Shown here piece by piece: positions 34,966 to 47,817 of a DNA stretch of 64,000 nucleotides (position 1 is its first letter; the number at the start of each line of letters is the position of its first letter). Below the pieces are notes generated by a model. The model saw only the letters and a program-made list of their open reading frames with translations. It ran no database searches and was not told the DNA's origin. Location of the stretch: the NCBI GenBank assembly GCA_022059125.1, contig JAEUWY010000001.1, forward strand, positions 1,488,001 through 1,552,000. Reading direction: 5' to 3'. The position numbers and the translations under genes were made by a program. Origin of the DNA: Corynespora cassiicola. Its lineage: Eukaryota > Ascomycota > Dothideomycetes > Pleosporales > Corynesporascaceae.

Positions 34966-35788
34966 TTTGCTTTCTCTTGGAGCGTCGAGCCCTTGTCGAG
35001 CTTCTTGATAATGGTCTCGAGTGTGGTGTTTGTTGTGGATCGAATCGTTAACTGAGTACTGTAGCTTCTCAGATCCCTTCAAGGAAGTATACAATATCGT
35101 CCAATTCTCAAAGAGGGAGTAATTGAGAAATTGTTCGAGTAGTAATTCCAACTATTCATGCCTGTAAAGTCGGACTTAGGGATGATGCACGCCCGAGCTG
35201 AGCCGAGGTCGAGCCTCCCTCATGCAAGGCGGGGCAGCGCCCTTCGGTGCATGACAGCCGCGTTGATGTCATGATAGGGCCGGGGCCCGATTGGCTCGAT
35301 GGTGAAACTCCCAACTCTTTCGAATATCTGTCAGATCTATAAATGTCGGCAGTAAGATTTTTCCAGATTGGATCGGGGCGGGACGGTTTCGGGCTTCCCG
35401 CCGCCTGCGCCGTTGGGACCACACTCAAAAACAACGACCATGGCCTAGGTAACTTTTGAACTCGTGCCTTTTGCTCTACCATTACAGCTACCGCCAATCC
35501 ATACACTAACTATATACAACGCCAGCCATATCCTGGCACCATTATCTCCGCCAGTCCCAAATGCGTCCACCTATACCCAAATCCATATGTCGTAAACCGC
35601 ACAGTGCCTCTTTGCGGAGCGTCTGAGCTTAATCATTAGGTCTAAGAAGGCAAGAATAATTCCGACCCGCTGCAAGCTGGGTTTCAGCCGAGTATCCCTG
35701 AAAGAATCGAAGCAACTCCGGTTTACGGATGCAAGAATGCGAATATCGCTAAAAGTGTACATCACGTAGCGATAACAACCAAGTCGCT
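34966..35788. other. Intergenic region between MDR start and ERG5 end
   Basis: About 820 bp; contains the MDR promoter and the ERG5 3' flank. Short frames on the minus strand (35156-35506, 35571-35765) are unsupported. No repeat or RNA gene recognised. Confidence 0.4.
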
Positions 35789-37562
35789 CTATGCTTTGCG
35801 GTCGGAGAAAGTAAGAAGGCAGTCATCCTAAAACCTGTTAGTAAAGTATGTCGCTTTGATAGCATTTAGATGACTCACCATAGGGAAAATGGTTGCAAAC
35901 ACCTTAATCTCCTCGCTCTTAGGAGTGACGGTGTGCTTCCAGTCGACCAACATACTGGCCTTGCCAATCATGAGCATCAGGTTAGCCTGTGCGTAAGTCT
36001 GGCCGAGGCAGTAGTGAGGGCCGGTTCCAAAGACCAACCAGTTCTTGACCTGCTTGTCAGCGTCACCGCTGATCCATCGCTCTGGCTCGTACGAATCGGG
36101 GTTGGGGTACGCCTCGGGGTCGTGGAGCGAGAGATAGGTGCTGGGAATGACCATGGAGCCCTTGGGAACAGTGTACTCGGGGGTGATGGGGAAAGCCTTC
36201 TTGGCGAGGTAAGGAACCATGATTACGGGAGGGCGGTAGCGGAGGACCTCCTTCACAACCGCACGGGTCCACGGAAGGCTCTCGAGCTGATCAAAGGTAA
36301 TGGCGCCGTTGGGGTTGCCGTTCCTCATGGCGAGGTTCTCCTCTCGGACCTTGTCCAAGTATTCTGGCCGGTCAGCCATGATCTGGAACAGCCAAGTAGC
36401 AGCCGAAGAGGTGGCATCCTGGGAGGCGAAAAGGAAGGTGAAGACGGTCATGGAAATCTCGAGGTCGCTGAACATGCGGATGACCATTGAGGGCTTCTCC
36501 GGGTTCTCGCCAGCCGCGACCTTCTTCTGGTAGGCCTCGGACTCGAGCATAGAAGCCACCCAAAAGTCAAGAACACACTCCCTCTCGCCGCCGGCAGCCA
36601 TGCGCACCTTACTCTTGGCGGCGCACTTGGCAAATTCGTCCAGGACCATGTCGGCGGCCTTCTTGCCATACCAGCTCTTTGTGAAGGGCAGGATGATGGG
36701 GAAGTTGACCAGTTCCAGAGCAGCAGTGATCAGGTAGTAGTCGTCAGAGATCTTCTTGATCGTCTCCTCGGACATGTAGTGGCCGACAAAGGTCCGGCAG
36801 CTCACCGCACACATCAGCTCGCGGAATTCGGGCATGAAAGCAACGGGCTTGCCCTTGTTCTGCTCCTGGGAGATGTTGACAAATCGCTTAAAGTACGTGT
36901 TGTAGACCTCTTCCTGGCCAGGGAGGTACTGCTGGAGCGCTTGGCGCGTGAACAGGCCGTTGAGACCCTTGCGATAGTCGACATGGGCCTTGCCGTCCAA
37001 GAAGACCCAGTTTTCGGGCCGGAGAAGTTTGTAGGCGGCATCGACGACGCAGGGCTTGACAAAGGTGGGCGAGTTGAAGATCTTGCGCGACAAGTCACGG
37101 TTGGAGGCAATGACGACGAACCTGAGGGTTGCTGTCAGCATGCGCCGGGACGTGGGGTACACCCGCCAAGCTACCGCAGGAGTGATAGGGGGAGAACATA
37201 CTTGTGGAAAACAGACACACAGCTCAGGGGGCCGGACAGCCACTTTGCATAGTAACCGGTGAATCGCGGATCCATGGACTCCATGAAGGGGCCAATAAAA
37301 GGCGTTTTCCATGCTGGTCCGGCGATGGACCCCTTATTCCAGATGTACTTGACTGTATAGTGTTAGCCTAGTCGGCGCAGGCAATGAATGGAAACGTACA
37401 CTGGTCGTAGGCTACGGCGATAAGAAGGCAGGTCAAGGCAATTGACCAGCCGTTCACATTGTTAAGGACGGTGGTGACAATGCCATTGTAATCGAGCTGT
37501 CCGGCCGCGTGTGCGACTTTGGCGTCGGCCGTCGGCGAGACGAAGCTCGCGTTGACTGCCAT
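35789..37562 (-). CDS. ERG5: Sterol C-22 desaturase, cytochrome P450 CYP61
   Basis: Endoplasmic-reticulum P450 that introduces the C22-C23 double bond in ergosterol synthesis. Exons: 37562-37400, 37352-37202, 37121-35879, 35827-35789, giving 531 residues, the usual CYP61 length. One N-terminal membrane helix (GWSIALTCLLIAVAYDQ), then FKYIWNKGSIAGPAWKTPF. P450 marks: I-helix FLFASQDATSSAATW, K-helix KEVLRYRPP, PERF-type SYEPERWISGDADK, and heme loop FGTGPHYCLGQTYAQ with the axial Cys. The short last exon restores the family tail FPMDDCLLTFSDR; reading on through the donor at 35878 would give an unrelated end. Target enzyme for sterol-type studies in many fungi. Alone here, without other sterol genes. 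Confidence 0.96.
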
Positions 37563-38419
37563 GGTGAAGCGAGAGGGTGGGCGTGCGGCTTCGGGGAGGG
37601 GGCAGAGGTCCGCGACGCTCGAGGGTGCGTAGCGATGGCAATTGAGGGAGTCGGACGGCTGCGAGGGCAAGATCGCAGGGAGGGTTGGAGTCTACCGCCT
37701 TTAATTATTCCTCTTGGCGTAGCGGGCCACTTGGGCGCTAGGTTGTGAACAATAACGCTTAGCCAAGATCGGCTAGCCACGGGCCCGGCTCAGGCACTTC
37801 CGTCCTCATCTGCAGTGGCGCCATGCCCTTGGGCGGAGAACCGCCAGCCCTTCAGCGCCGCGAGTCACCCGCGTCACGTGCATCGCACCATGCTGAACCC
37901 ATCGACTGGTGAGGAGGATCATGGCAGACCCACATGGGCAGGCTCTGCTCGGCGCTGCTATGGCGGGCAAAGTGCGATGGGGGCATTGGTCATCAACCGC
38001 AGCGTATAGAGCGCCGTACCATTTGTTGACGCAGCCATCACCGCAATACGAAAACCTCCTGGGCCGTCGATGATCCTTCACCTCCTTGCACAATCGTCCG
38101 CCTATCACAGCCAGCTGCCACGCTGCCCCAGCACCTGCCGAATTGCCGCAATGCGTTAGCCCAGACACACTGGCTGAATCCCGGGTCTGGAAGCGAACGA
38201 TTCTGTTCGGATTTGTCTTCGCTACCTAGGCAGGTAAATGCACTACCAAACGTGACCACCCACAGAAAAGGGTAGAAGGGTATCTCTGAACCCCGCGCAG
38301 ACGCCATATCCCATAAAAATTTCCCTACCATGCCCCTCTGCTAGATACCGCCCATCATGTACATGCAACCATGTCATAGCAGGCATGCAACGCCCGGCTG
38401 GTGAGAACTCGATAAACAC
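37563..38419. other. Intergenic region upstream of ERG5
   Basis: About 860 bp carrying the ERG5 promoter and the 3' flank of the next gene. GC-rich at 37740-38180. Short frames on both strands show no domain. No TATA box stands out. Confidence 0.4.
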
Positions 38420-40768
38420 CTACATCCACTGGTCGACATCTTCGGCAACATCATAGTCTGCTTCAGGGCCATCCACTACCGCCTCTTTAACGTCGACATC
38501 GTCTACATTGTTTACGTCCTCGCCCTCTTCCACATTGCCGTCGCCATCATCAGCCTGCTGCACTGAGACGCCATTGGGCACCCAGGAAAGTTCGAGTTTG
38601 CCGACAGGAGGGAGACTCGGGACGTCATCGAGAAACTAGATGGTGTCAGCCGACTCGTCTACTGCTTGGAAGGAGTACAGTACTATTTCCGCCAGGTAGC
38701 GCTCTGGGAATGCAACAACAAGCGTATCCGGGAGGTCGGTGTGCCACGTGATGTTTGCGCCACCATGCTTGTCCTGTCAATGTTAGTCTTGATCACTTCA
38801 ACGGAGATGGGACTTGGGAACGTACCATGACAAACTGCCTGATGGCCTCTTCCTTGCTGGATCCAGCCTGGACATTAGCAATCGCAATGCGCTTGGGCCG
38901 ATTATCGAGCCGCTTGACACTGCTACGAGCGCCACCATTGAAAGCATTTGGCCAATGACCGACCTGACGGCTGCCCGCAGAGTACGCGTAACCGCCACGG
39001 AAGCCACCATTGCCGACCCTGGAAGTGTGGGCGCGGTGTGCTTCATAGAGACTTTGTGCCTGTGCCTGAAGTCGGGCAAGCTTCGCATCCAAGAAGGCAT
39101 CTTCATCAAACTCCTCACCTGTCTTGGCTGCCAAATCCTTGCGCAACTGCAGTGCCTGGTGTTGAGTCGCAATGAGCTGCTTCTTAATCTCCTCGGCTTT
39201 GGCTGCTACTTCCTTCTCTCTGTTTCGTTTTTCTTCATAGGCTTGTTGTGCTGCGTCTTGCCGTCTCCGGATCCCGTCGTAGTCAATAGGCTCCGTGTCA
39301 TTCTGCTCAGCTCCAGCAGTAGCTGCCGCAGCTTCTGCATTGAACCAGAACACCTTCATGAAACGCTTATCAGATATGCTTTTGGGGCTGTTGTAGGCAC
39401 GATTGGCAGCCTCGTGATCGGCGTACTTGATCACAGCAGTCCGTAACACAAATTGCAGCTGCAGCTCCTCGATAGAGCCAAATTGCGAGAAAAATGAGCG
39501 TATCTCCTCTTCGATAAAGTCTGGCTCTGGAATCTGTTCCACAGTTATAGTAGTAAAAGTAGAGTCATCGACCGGCTTGGACCGAGAAAGGGCTCCACGA
39601 GGACCAAGTCTAGATTTCGGTTTGGCGAACTTGCGTCCAGGGTGCTGCATAGCAAGGGAAGACCGGTTGGGGTCATAAGCTGGATCAGATTAGTAACAGC
39701 AGAGACCCAAAGTAGCGCAACATAATTCTCCTACCTTCGGGTGAAAGAGGAAGAGTGCTGGGGCCACCGTGCTCATACGGACAGGTACTGCCTGCTACAC
39801 AGAAGCCCTGAGTGTGGTAGTCGCGGCATCTCGCTTTGACAGCCTGTGCACTTGATCCGGCAGCCTGTGCTATCGGAGCCACTTGCATACCAAACAAGGC
39901 AGCCATATTTCTGAGAATAGCCATCGCGTCTGTAGGGTCGAAGTTGAGCGGTGCAGTTGGCAAGTTGGGAAACGAAAGCTGGTTAACACCCATGGCAGGA
40001 AACGAGGGCGCTTTGGGATTCAGCTGCGTTCGAGTGGCTTTGCCATCCTTTACTTTCCTCTGCTTCGCCGATCTGCTACTACCAGCACCATTATTATGTG
40101 GCTCTTGACTCTGCGAATCATCCTCCAACGCGCGCTTTCGAGATAGATCCGCCTTGGTATTGGGGGTGTAGGTCGACTGAAACGGTCGAGCGGGAGGTCC
40201 CGTCGGTCGTTTGGGCAGCTGTCTCGATGCTGCAGGTCCAGTTGGTGCGTTGATGGGGTGGTTTCTCGTCGCCGATGGGCCGGTTGGAGCGTTGGGCGGG
40301 GGTCCGTCTGATGAGAGCGCAGGCGAAGGGAGGTAGTCTGGTCCTACAATCGAGGGAATCGGCGCGGTCGAAGAAGCTGCACGTTTCGCGTTCTTGGGGC
40401 CAACCGGGATCTTCGGGGCAGGCTTGTAGCTCTTGTCCTTCAGCGCCCGCAGGACATCGTCTACCACGGACTCGGTATCTAGCAAATTAGCGAAGAAACT
40501 CCAGTCGCAGGAGAGGACGGTGACTTACGTTCTTGGAGGAACTCACTCAGGTTCTCAAGTAAGCTCTTCTTAATGGCTTCCTCGGAGCCCTCCTCGTTCA
40601 AAAGTAGTGTGGCATACTCGGTCAGCGTAGCGACGTCTGTATCGGGACTGGACGGTGATCAGTGGAGGTTGCAATTGGAGCTTGTCCGAGGAGCTCAACT
40701 TACATGGTCTGCAACTTTGGCTGCAGCCATTGCCTGAACAGCTCTGTATCCTCTGGCGGGAGCAGCAT
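38420..40768 (-). CDS. CCCH zinc finger and RRM RNA-binding protein, RBM26/27-like
   Basis: Nuclear RNA-binding protein resembling animal RBM26/RBM27 and fission yeast Rmn1, which work in nuclear RNA surveillance. Six exons: 40768-40704, 40647-40529, 40478-39735, 39679-38826, 38773-38684, 38635-38420, giving 695 residues. N-terminal PWI-like helical part (DTELFRQWLQPKLQT), a Pro-rich region with repeated PTGP motifs, then a CCCH finger (CRDYHTQGFCVAGSTCPYEH), an RRM (FTTITVEQIPEPDFIEEEIR; RTAVIKYADHEAANRAYNS), a long coiled coil rich in E, K, A and Q, and a second diverged RNA-binding-like fold (RPKRIAIANVQAGSSKEEAI). The last exon supplies PPVGKLELSWVPNG and an acidic tail. All five introns keep phase. 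The final two exons are short and could be missed by automatic annotation. Confidence 0.86.
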
Positions 40769-41630
40769 GCTGGCGGATCTGTGCCGACTGTGCCCGGTGC
40801 CACTTGCGGAAGAGTCAAGAGGGCGGCGGCGGTGGTGGGCCAAACGGGCTGTCAAAAGTGGGAATTGGGGTCGCGGGCCAAAAGTAAAGTTGCGGCAGCG
40901 CGCCTCTAGCGTGACTTTTGTCCCGGAGATAAGCCGCCCCGCTCCACGTGCTGGAGCTACCCCGCCGCCTTCACAGCAAGCCAGCTTCAGCCACTCTCTC
41001 GCCGAATGTTGAATCCAATCCACCCAAGTATACCGAGATACCAGGTGCTTCTCATCTCAGATAACAGCGAAACACTGAGAAAACATGGCATTCTGTATCA
41101 CAGCACACGTATTTGCCAGAGAAAACGGCCGTAACTGGGTCAATGATTGACAATCGCTTAGGTGGGAGGGCTTTCGTGAAGTAGCGAAGACGCGATCTAA
41201 CAATAGCAAAAAAGAACTTGAAGATCAAATCTCGGTCCCACGTTTTGAATCATGCGCTACTAATTCTGTGGCATGATGGCCAGACCCAGAAACTATTTGC
41301 TTCACAGGAAGCGTCAGCTTCTCTACCAAGGTTTTCAATCACATCACATGCAAATAACAGGTTTTGTGCAACATAGCTTTGATTCGGTTCTTGACTACAT
41401 CACACTGAGAACATGCAAGGGAAAAGGGTCATTATCCGTTTCGTTTGAGTACAAACCCCAAAAGACCCGACTCTTCATGAGCCAGCTGCCCGGATCGTCA
41501 TTTTCTTGTTCTGGTTACTCCATAGAGGAACTTTCCGTGGTAGGCAGCGACCAGCGATCACGAGCACCAATACTGCCGTTCGCCCCAAGGTCGAGAGAAA
41601 AGGAAATCTAGCACTTTTGATAGCTTTTCT
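40769..41630. other. Intergenic region between RBM26-like start and EF2 end
   Basis: About 860 bp. Left part is the promoter of the RNA-binding protein gene; right part is AT-rich and includes the EF2 3' UTR. No supported gene on either strand. Confidence 0.4.
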
Positions 41631-44515
41631 CTATAGCTTGTCATAGTACTGCGGAATACGTTAGTGTGTGATCTGACAGAGTCGGATAGGGAGAAACTTA
41701 CGTTGTCGACACCGGGAACTTCGGGCTTGATACCCTTGCGCTTACGCATGGTCTCGACGATCTTACCGGGCAGAGTGGTCTTGTCAAGGGGCGAACCGCC
41801 AGCAAGGACCTGCCAGTGGTCGAAGACAAGCTGAGGGAAGGCCTGTCCGGCGGTGTTGGAACGGAGATCGGCGGTGAAACCGAAGGACTCGTTGACGGGG
41901 AGGTAGGCCTTGACGTTGAAGAGGGGAGTTCCGACACGCTGGTTCTCCTCGAAGACGTGACCACGACGGCGGGTGAGCACACCGTAGATACCACCCATGG
42001 CCTGCTCGGGCACCTGGATCTCGACCAAGTAGACGGGCTCCTGGAGAGCGGGCTCGGCGAGGAGGGTAGCGGCGTACAGCACACGACGAGCAGTGGGGAT
42101 GATCTGACCACCACCACGGTGAATGGCATCGGCGTGGAGAGTAACATCCATGATGTTGAAGCGGACGGAACGCATAGGCTCCTCGGCAACGGGACCTTCC
42201 TTGGTGGCCCACTGGAAACCAGAGACGACGGAGTCCTTGATTTCGTTGAGGTACTGGACGGCCTTGGTCTGGTCGACGAGCAAGTTGGCACCAGTGGTGT
42301 CGGGACCGAAGCACCAAATCTTACGGGCATCGGTGACGTCCCAGCCGTGCTCGTCGGCAAGGATACGGGCACGAGCCTTGAAATCGTCACGGGGACCGAT
42401 CTTGCCCTGCTCAATGGCAAGGGAGACCTCCTCGTCAAGGGGCTGAGCAGTGACGTACAGACGGTTGTGCTTGTTGGGCGACTTGGACAGAGCGGTGATG
42501 CTGGAAGTTCCGGCAACAGTCTCACGGTACTGGACGACGGGGTCGGAGATGCGGAGAGGAACACCGGCGTGGTCCTCCTCGAGATCCTTCAAGCAAATCT
42601 CCAAGTGCAACTCACCGGCACCAGCAACGACGTGCTCACCGGAGTCGGAGATGTAAGTCAAGACGCAAGGGTCGGACTTGGAGAGACGCTTGAGACCCTC
42701 GACAAGCTTGGGCAGATCCTGGGCGTTCTTGACCTCGACGGAGCGCTGCACGACGGGGGAGACGGAGAACTTCATGACCTTGAGGTTGTGGGCGGTCTCG
42801 TTGGTGGTGAGGGTACCAGACTTGAGCAAGAACTGGTCAATACCGACCAATCCGAGAATGTTACCGGCGGGCACATCCTCGATGGGCTCGATGAAACGTC
42901 CCATCATGAGAATGGTACGCTGGACGGCCTTGATGAAGAGGTCCTCCTTCTTGCCGGGCTGGTAGTTGGGGCCCTGGATGCGGACCTTGAGACCAGAGCG
43001 GACGGTACCGGAGAAGACACGACCGAAGGCGTAGAAACGACCCTTATCGGAGGTCGGCACCATCTTGGAGACGTACAACATGAGGGGACCCTTGGGGTCG
43101 CAGTCACGAATACCAATGGCGTTGGGGTCGTCGTGGGGACCCTCGTACAGAGTCTCCATACGGTACCTCTGGGCAGCCACGGGAGAGGGCAAGTGAAGAA
43201 TCATCATCTCCAAGAGAGCGTCGGCAGCGGGAAGGAACTTCCTCATGACAACCTTGAGGAGCTGCTTGCCCTCGAGGTCCTTCTCGTCGGAGGTGAGCTT
43301 GATCTCGAGCTTCTCGAGGAGAGTGGGGATCTCGTCAGTCTTGAAGTTCATGACGGAGTTGAAGATCCTGAAGATGGGGTCCAAGATGAACTGGCAGAAA
43401 GCACGCTCAAGGGGCTTGCCCTCGTGGGTGCCGTTCTTGGACCACTTCTTGGTCTTGGGGTTGAAGTAGTTGTCGCCCTGCTCATTGTAAGTGCATGTTC
43501 AAAGTCCAGTGAATAATAGTCCGACTTACCCAGAGACGCTCCATCATCTTGTTCTTGTCGACACCGAACTTCTTGGCGTAGCGGGTGGCGAACTGGCGGA
43601 CAGTGAAGGCCCAGCCGTGGAGACCGGAACCGAAGGCAATGGTACCCTTGTCAGGGTAGACCTGGACATCACCGAGGGCCTTGTCGTAGTAGGTGGCGAT
43701 GACGACGTTGACGGACTCGATGACACGAGAGAAGTTCTGGTACAGATCCTCCTTGCTGACCTGCAACTCGAGCAGGGCACGGTCAACCTTGTTGATGATG
43801 ACAACGGGCTTGATACGCTCACCGAGAGCCTGGCGGAGCACAGTCTCGGTCTGGACGCACACACCCTCGACGGTGTCGACAACGACGAGAGCACCGTCGG
43901 TGACACGGAGAGCAGCAGTGACCTCGGAAGAGAAGTCAACGTGACCGGGCGAGTCGATCAAGTTGATCAAGAAGTCGTTCTTCTCGACCTTGACGGGGAT
44001 GTCCTTGATGTCCTCGGGGTCCTGGAGCTGAGCGTACAGGGAGATGGCAGTGGACTTTATGGTCACACCACGCTCCTGCTCGTCGGCTCGGGTATCCGTG
44101 AAACGGGCCTCTCCAGCCTTTGCGGCAGAGATAATACCGGCACGCTGAACGAGGGAGTCGGTAAGGGTGGACTTTCCGTGATCGACTGGGCAGGGCGTTA
44201 GCTGTCTGAGGCATCTAGTGCGGGGCACAGGCGGAGCATTTCTTACCGTGGGCAATGACGGACATGTTACGGATGTTGGCCGCATCGTCCATCAAGGTAC
44301 GGATCTGGTGTCGCTGTTAGTATCCCGTCCACCGTAGCATGGCCCGGAGTGCCGCGGGCGTGGGGTGGTGGCGCGCGGTACGTACCTCCTCTACCGTGAA
44401 GCTGGCGCATGGTTAGCCATCATGTTCAATCGAGGAGCTGGTTCTTTTTCTCAAGACACCATGCGTATTGCTTTTGCGCAGCGCGATGAATGGAGGGGAC
44501 GACTTACTTGACCAT
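41631..44515 (-). CDS. EFT2: Translation elongation factor 2
   Basis: Cytosolic GTPase that moves the ribosome along mRNA. Six exons: 44515-44508 (8 nt), 44401-44386 (16 nt), 44304-44247, 44185-43530, 43477-41702, 41648-41631, giving 843 residues. The tiny first exons encode MVNFTVEE. G-domain motifs: [22 protein letters not shown] and INKVDR. The diphthamide region is [14 protein letters not shown] in domain IV, with the modified His in HRGGGQ, and the C-terminal exon adds YYDKL. Highly biased, C-ending codons indicate strong expression, and they create a long antisense open frame that is not a gene. A TATAAA on the minus strand (44671-44666) is about 150 bp upstream of the start. Residue count and motifs match the fungal EF2 family. 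Confidence 0.97.
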
Positions 44516-46112
44516 TTTGGCGGTGTTGGAGGGTCTTTTCTGTTACGAAAAATTGGTGGTGGGATGTGTCTTGAATACCCCGCACGGGAGGTTTACAGAC
44601 TCGAGAGGGCGCAGAGGTCGGTTGGAGTTCCGGCTGTTCAGGCCAGAAGCAATCGAAGAGCGCTCTTTATATGCCCGGGCGGCGTTTGGCGTGCGAGACT
44701 CTGGTGAAAGCGAAGAGAGAAAGGTGATGGGGGGCACTGAGTTTTCAAGCGGGCAGTCGGTGGTGGGGCTTCGGCTAATCAAGACTAGTCTGGAGTCTGC
44801 CCACCTCGAGTGGCGTTCCAGCGTTTACAACATCATCAGCGGCACCGAGGAGTCATACTGCGACACAGCCCTTGGAAACATGCCGCCCTTTTTGTTCATC
44901 GAGCGCTGCATTGAATCCTCTGTGCCTTCATTCACACGGTGACTCGTCGAGCGCGACCTGAATGAGTCCTCTCGGTGACTCTGGCCTCAACCCCAACCCC
45001 GCGGCCCAAGGCGCTTGATTGGGCAGCCCGAAGAGCAAGGGACCTCGTCAAATCACATTGCGGAGCGCTCGGCCCTTGACTCTCTTTGTCTTCGTGAAGC
45101 AGTTGCCGTGGCAAGTAATCTCTCAAGAGCTTGGGGCGCCATCAGAGACATTTTGTCCAGCAAAGATATGGCAGGCAGGCCATGAGATACCACTGTGCGG
45201 TCGCTTACAAATATAACTTATCTCCAGCGCTTACGTCGGAATTAATTAACATGGAGAGAAGGGGCCTAAGATTTTCTCCCACGCCACACCTTACCGCTCT
45301 TCAGCACGTGGTCTTCATATTTCGTTCCCCGGTTAGCCTGGAAAATTGTAGAGCTCCCAACATTGGCGTCGAGAACCGAGCCAGATACTCTGTATCCAAA
45401 ATCGAAAAGATTTGGAATATGGAGCTTAGAAATCCAAACCTTGGTTCCTTTCATACTAGAGAGCAAGGCATCCAACGATCAGTGCTGCCTGTATGCCACT
45501 TCCACGTACATCTGTGCCGCTCCACAACAATGTAAACCGGCCACACCTCGGATGAACTCAAGCAGCGTGAATAATCAACAACACAGCGGCAAGACTTTAT
45601 CACCAACGTAGGGCGATCGATGCACAATTTCGTCTCTCTCGTAGAACATGGTTCAAATTTGATGACTCGCTAGCTGTGCAATACGCACCTCAAGCATCCG
45701 TACTTAAAATATACAAGACTTAGGCTCATCTAGGCAGAGAACAGTACAGATAGCCTAGAGAGATGGAAGACTTTTTTTTTCCCTTGAATGCCAATCTTAC
45801 CCAGGCCGCCAATGGTATCTCGAACGGACAACCATGAAAATGAGGAAAGGTGACGCCAAACGCCATGACAGACCGTAAATGCAGCTTTTTCAATTCAGAC
45901 ATGTTGATTTCCGAAAGGAAATCGAAAGTCAATTCGTGAGCATATGATGACGAGCTCGAAAAGTGCAGCGACCAAGATCAATCCTGGAACAGATTGATGA
46001 AAAGGAGGTGCCGATAGACTTGTCGATAAACTGGAGATCAAAGCGTTCGCATGAGTGACATACTCTCCCGAAATAGTGTGGAGAAACTCCCGCCATATGG
46101 AACTTACTCATC
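44516..46112. other. 1.6-kb intergenic region between EF2 start and La end
   Basis: Holds the EF2 promoter at the left. The middle (45200-45760) is AT-rich with TTAATTAA-like and T-run sequence. Several short frames (for example 45131-45535 plus) lack any domain. I see no RNA gene by eye, though a non-coding transcript cannot be excluded. Confidence 0.4.
44665..44673 (-). promoter_or_regulatory. TATA-like element of EF2
   Basis: CATATAAAG on the minus strand, about 150 bp upstream of the EF2 start codon. Consistent with a highly expressed gene; the distance is longer than usual unless the 5' UTR is long. Confidence 0.35.
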
Positions 46113-47494
46113 TTACTCGTCTTCCTTGAGATCGATCTTGGACTTCTTGGCGTCACTATCGCGGGGAGTGTCGTCGGTGGCCTTGCGCTTGTTGGATTTT
46201 TCCTCCTCGGTGCGAGAGTCCTTGACGACCGGAACGCCGTACTCGTCCTTCTCCATGGGCACGGCCTCCTTCTTGTACTTGCGGGGCTCGTCGCCGCGGT
46301 CGCGACGATCGTTCCAGTTGTCGTTGGCCGAAGGAGAATCATCGCGCTTCTGGTCACGGCGATCACGGTGGTCGCGGCGGTCGCGGTTGTCACGACGGTC
46401 AGAACCACCGCGTCCACGACCACGACCACGACCACCGCCACGGCCGCGGCCGCGTCCACCGAAGCCGCCGCGAGACTCGCGTTGGTCTCGCTCCCACGAA
46501 GGGGTGATTCCCTTCTCCTCACACTTGCGAGTGGAGTATGCCTTCTTCGACTCGACGTGCAGCTCGTTGCCATTGAACTTGGGCTTGGAATCCAACTCAA
46601 CGAACTGCTTCATGGAGTCTTCGGTGTCAAACTCCACGAAGACGCTGCCCTTCCACTCGCCATTCTGCTCGCGGCGCTTGCGGACCATGACGGAGCCGTA
46701 TGCCTGGAAGAAAGTCTCCAACTCGATTTGGCCAGGCTCCTTCTCGCCAAAGTCCTTGACGTAGGCGCTCTTGTCGAGGTTGTTGCGGGAGCTCTTGAAG
46801 CAACGGTCATAGAGCTCCTCAAGGGAGGGCTCGCTCTTCTCGTCGGTAAAGCGGCCAGGAACCACCAGAGGCTCCTTGCGGCTAACCGCCTCGTTGCCCG
46901 CTCCACCAGATTCGTCGAGCACAAGCTCGCTGCTCTCGCGTACAGCAGCGACGACAGCTGAGTAAGGCTGGAAGCGCTTCATGCGCTTGAATGTGTGCAA
47001 GTGCTTGAGAGATACAGGCTTGTTCTTGGGTCCTTGAAGCTCAAAGAACAGGTGCTTGTCGGTGAAGAGGTTGCTGGCGGAGAAGTAGAACTCGACCTGG
47101 CGCAAAACAAGTCAGAAAAAGTCTTTGCGAAAACAGAAACAAAACAGAGTGCAAAACATACCTGCTTGCGGATCTCGACAGGATCGTCCGTCTCCTCGAG
47201 GTTATCGAATTCGTCGTTGCTGCAAATGCATCAGCCTAGAGTTGGTCATGACGCATTCTGAGTTGCCTACCGAGGCTTCTTGTGGTGAGAAGAGCGCGAG
47301 TCTCTGGAGCCGCGATTGTAGTTGGAGCGTCCGTCGCGGCGATCACCACGGCGGTCCTCATGCTTGTAGGCTGCCTTGGGCTTCTCCTGGGAGTCTGCGC
47401 CAGCCTCGTTCTTGTTGTTGGCGGCGTTGTCGGTTGCGACGACCTCGGCGGGGTCGCGCACCGGCTCTGCGGCGCCGTTGTTAGTATCAGACAT
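46113..47494 (-). CDS. LHP1: La protein (RNA polymerase III transcript-binding chaperone)
   Basis: Nuclear La protein, which binds the 3' UUU ends of new RNA polymerase III transcripts such as pre-tRNAs. Exons: 47494-47271, 47219-47162, 47096-46113, giving 421 residues. The La motif is at about 80-170: EIRKQVEFYFSASNLFTDKH and SLKHLHTFKRMKRF. An RRM follows (ETFFQAYGSVMVRKR; GSVFVEFDTEDSMKQFVEL), then an RGG-rich segment ([20 protein letters not shown]) and a repetitive DRRD/NRDRRDH segment. The tail is Lys/Asp/Glu-rich with a likely nuclear localisation signal (KRKATDDTPRDSDAKKSK). The N-terminal 70 residues are low complexity. Divergent from the mitochondrial uS4m gene with 323 bp between start codons. 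Confidence 0.94.
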
Positions 47495-47817
47495 GGTGTC
47501 TTTTGGTTTTATTCGTCGAGATATCTACGAATTGAAGGTCGAAGATGCGTGCGCTCCAAGCCCGGCGCTGCTGTGAACGTGTATGGTGCTTGCGACTGCG
47601 GCGTGTTGGACGGGAGAGAAAGTTGTGAGAGGAAGCTTTAGTGGGGAAGCTGCCGAAGGGTCTAGCGGATTATTTTTGCGCGCCGCGTTTCTGGATGGCA
47701 CGTGCGCGTCTCGGAGCTCCAGCGCCGAACCTCCGACGCAATCTCTGAGCGTGCACCTCGACCGCGCTGTGTTGCGACAGGAGCAGTCGACACGCCGCCA
47801 ATTGCTCGTCCGCCGCC
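47495..47817. promoter_or_regulatory. Compact divergent promoter, La / mitochondrial uS4m
   Basis: Only 323 bp separate the two start codons, and the region is GC-rich without a TATA box. Both genes serve RNA or ribosome biogenesis, so shared control is plausible but not shown by a recognised motif. Confidence 0.5.

Noticed and set aside
41816..43516. 566-codon plus-strand open frame opposite EF2
   Set aside because: It mirrors the strong codon bias of EF2; the translation is low-complexity L/G/E/V/D sequence without any domain.
46366..46470. Repeat array resembling CRISPR-like or minisatellite sequence
   Set aside because: It is the RGG and DRRD coding repeat of the La protein, in frame throughout.
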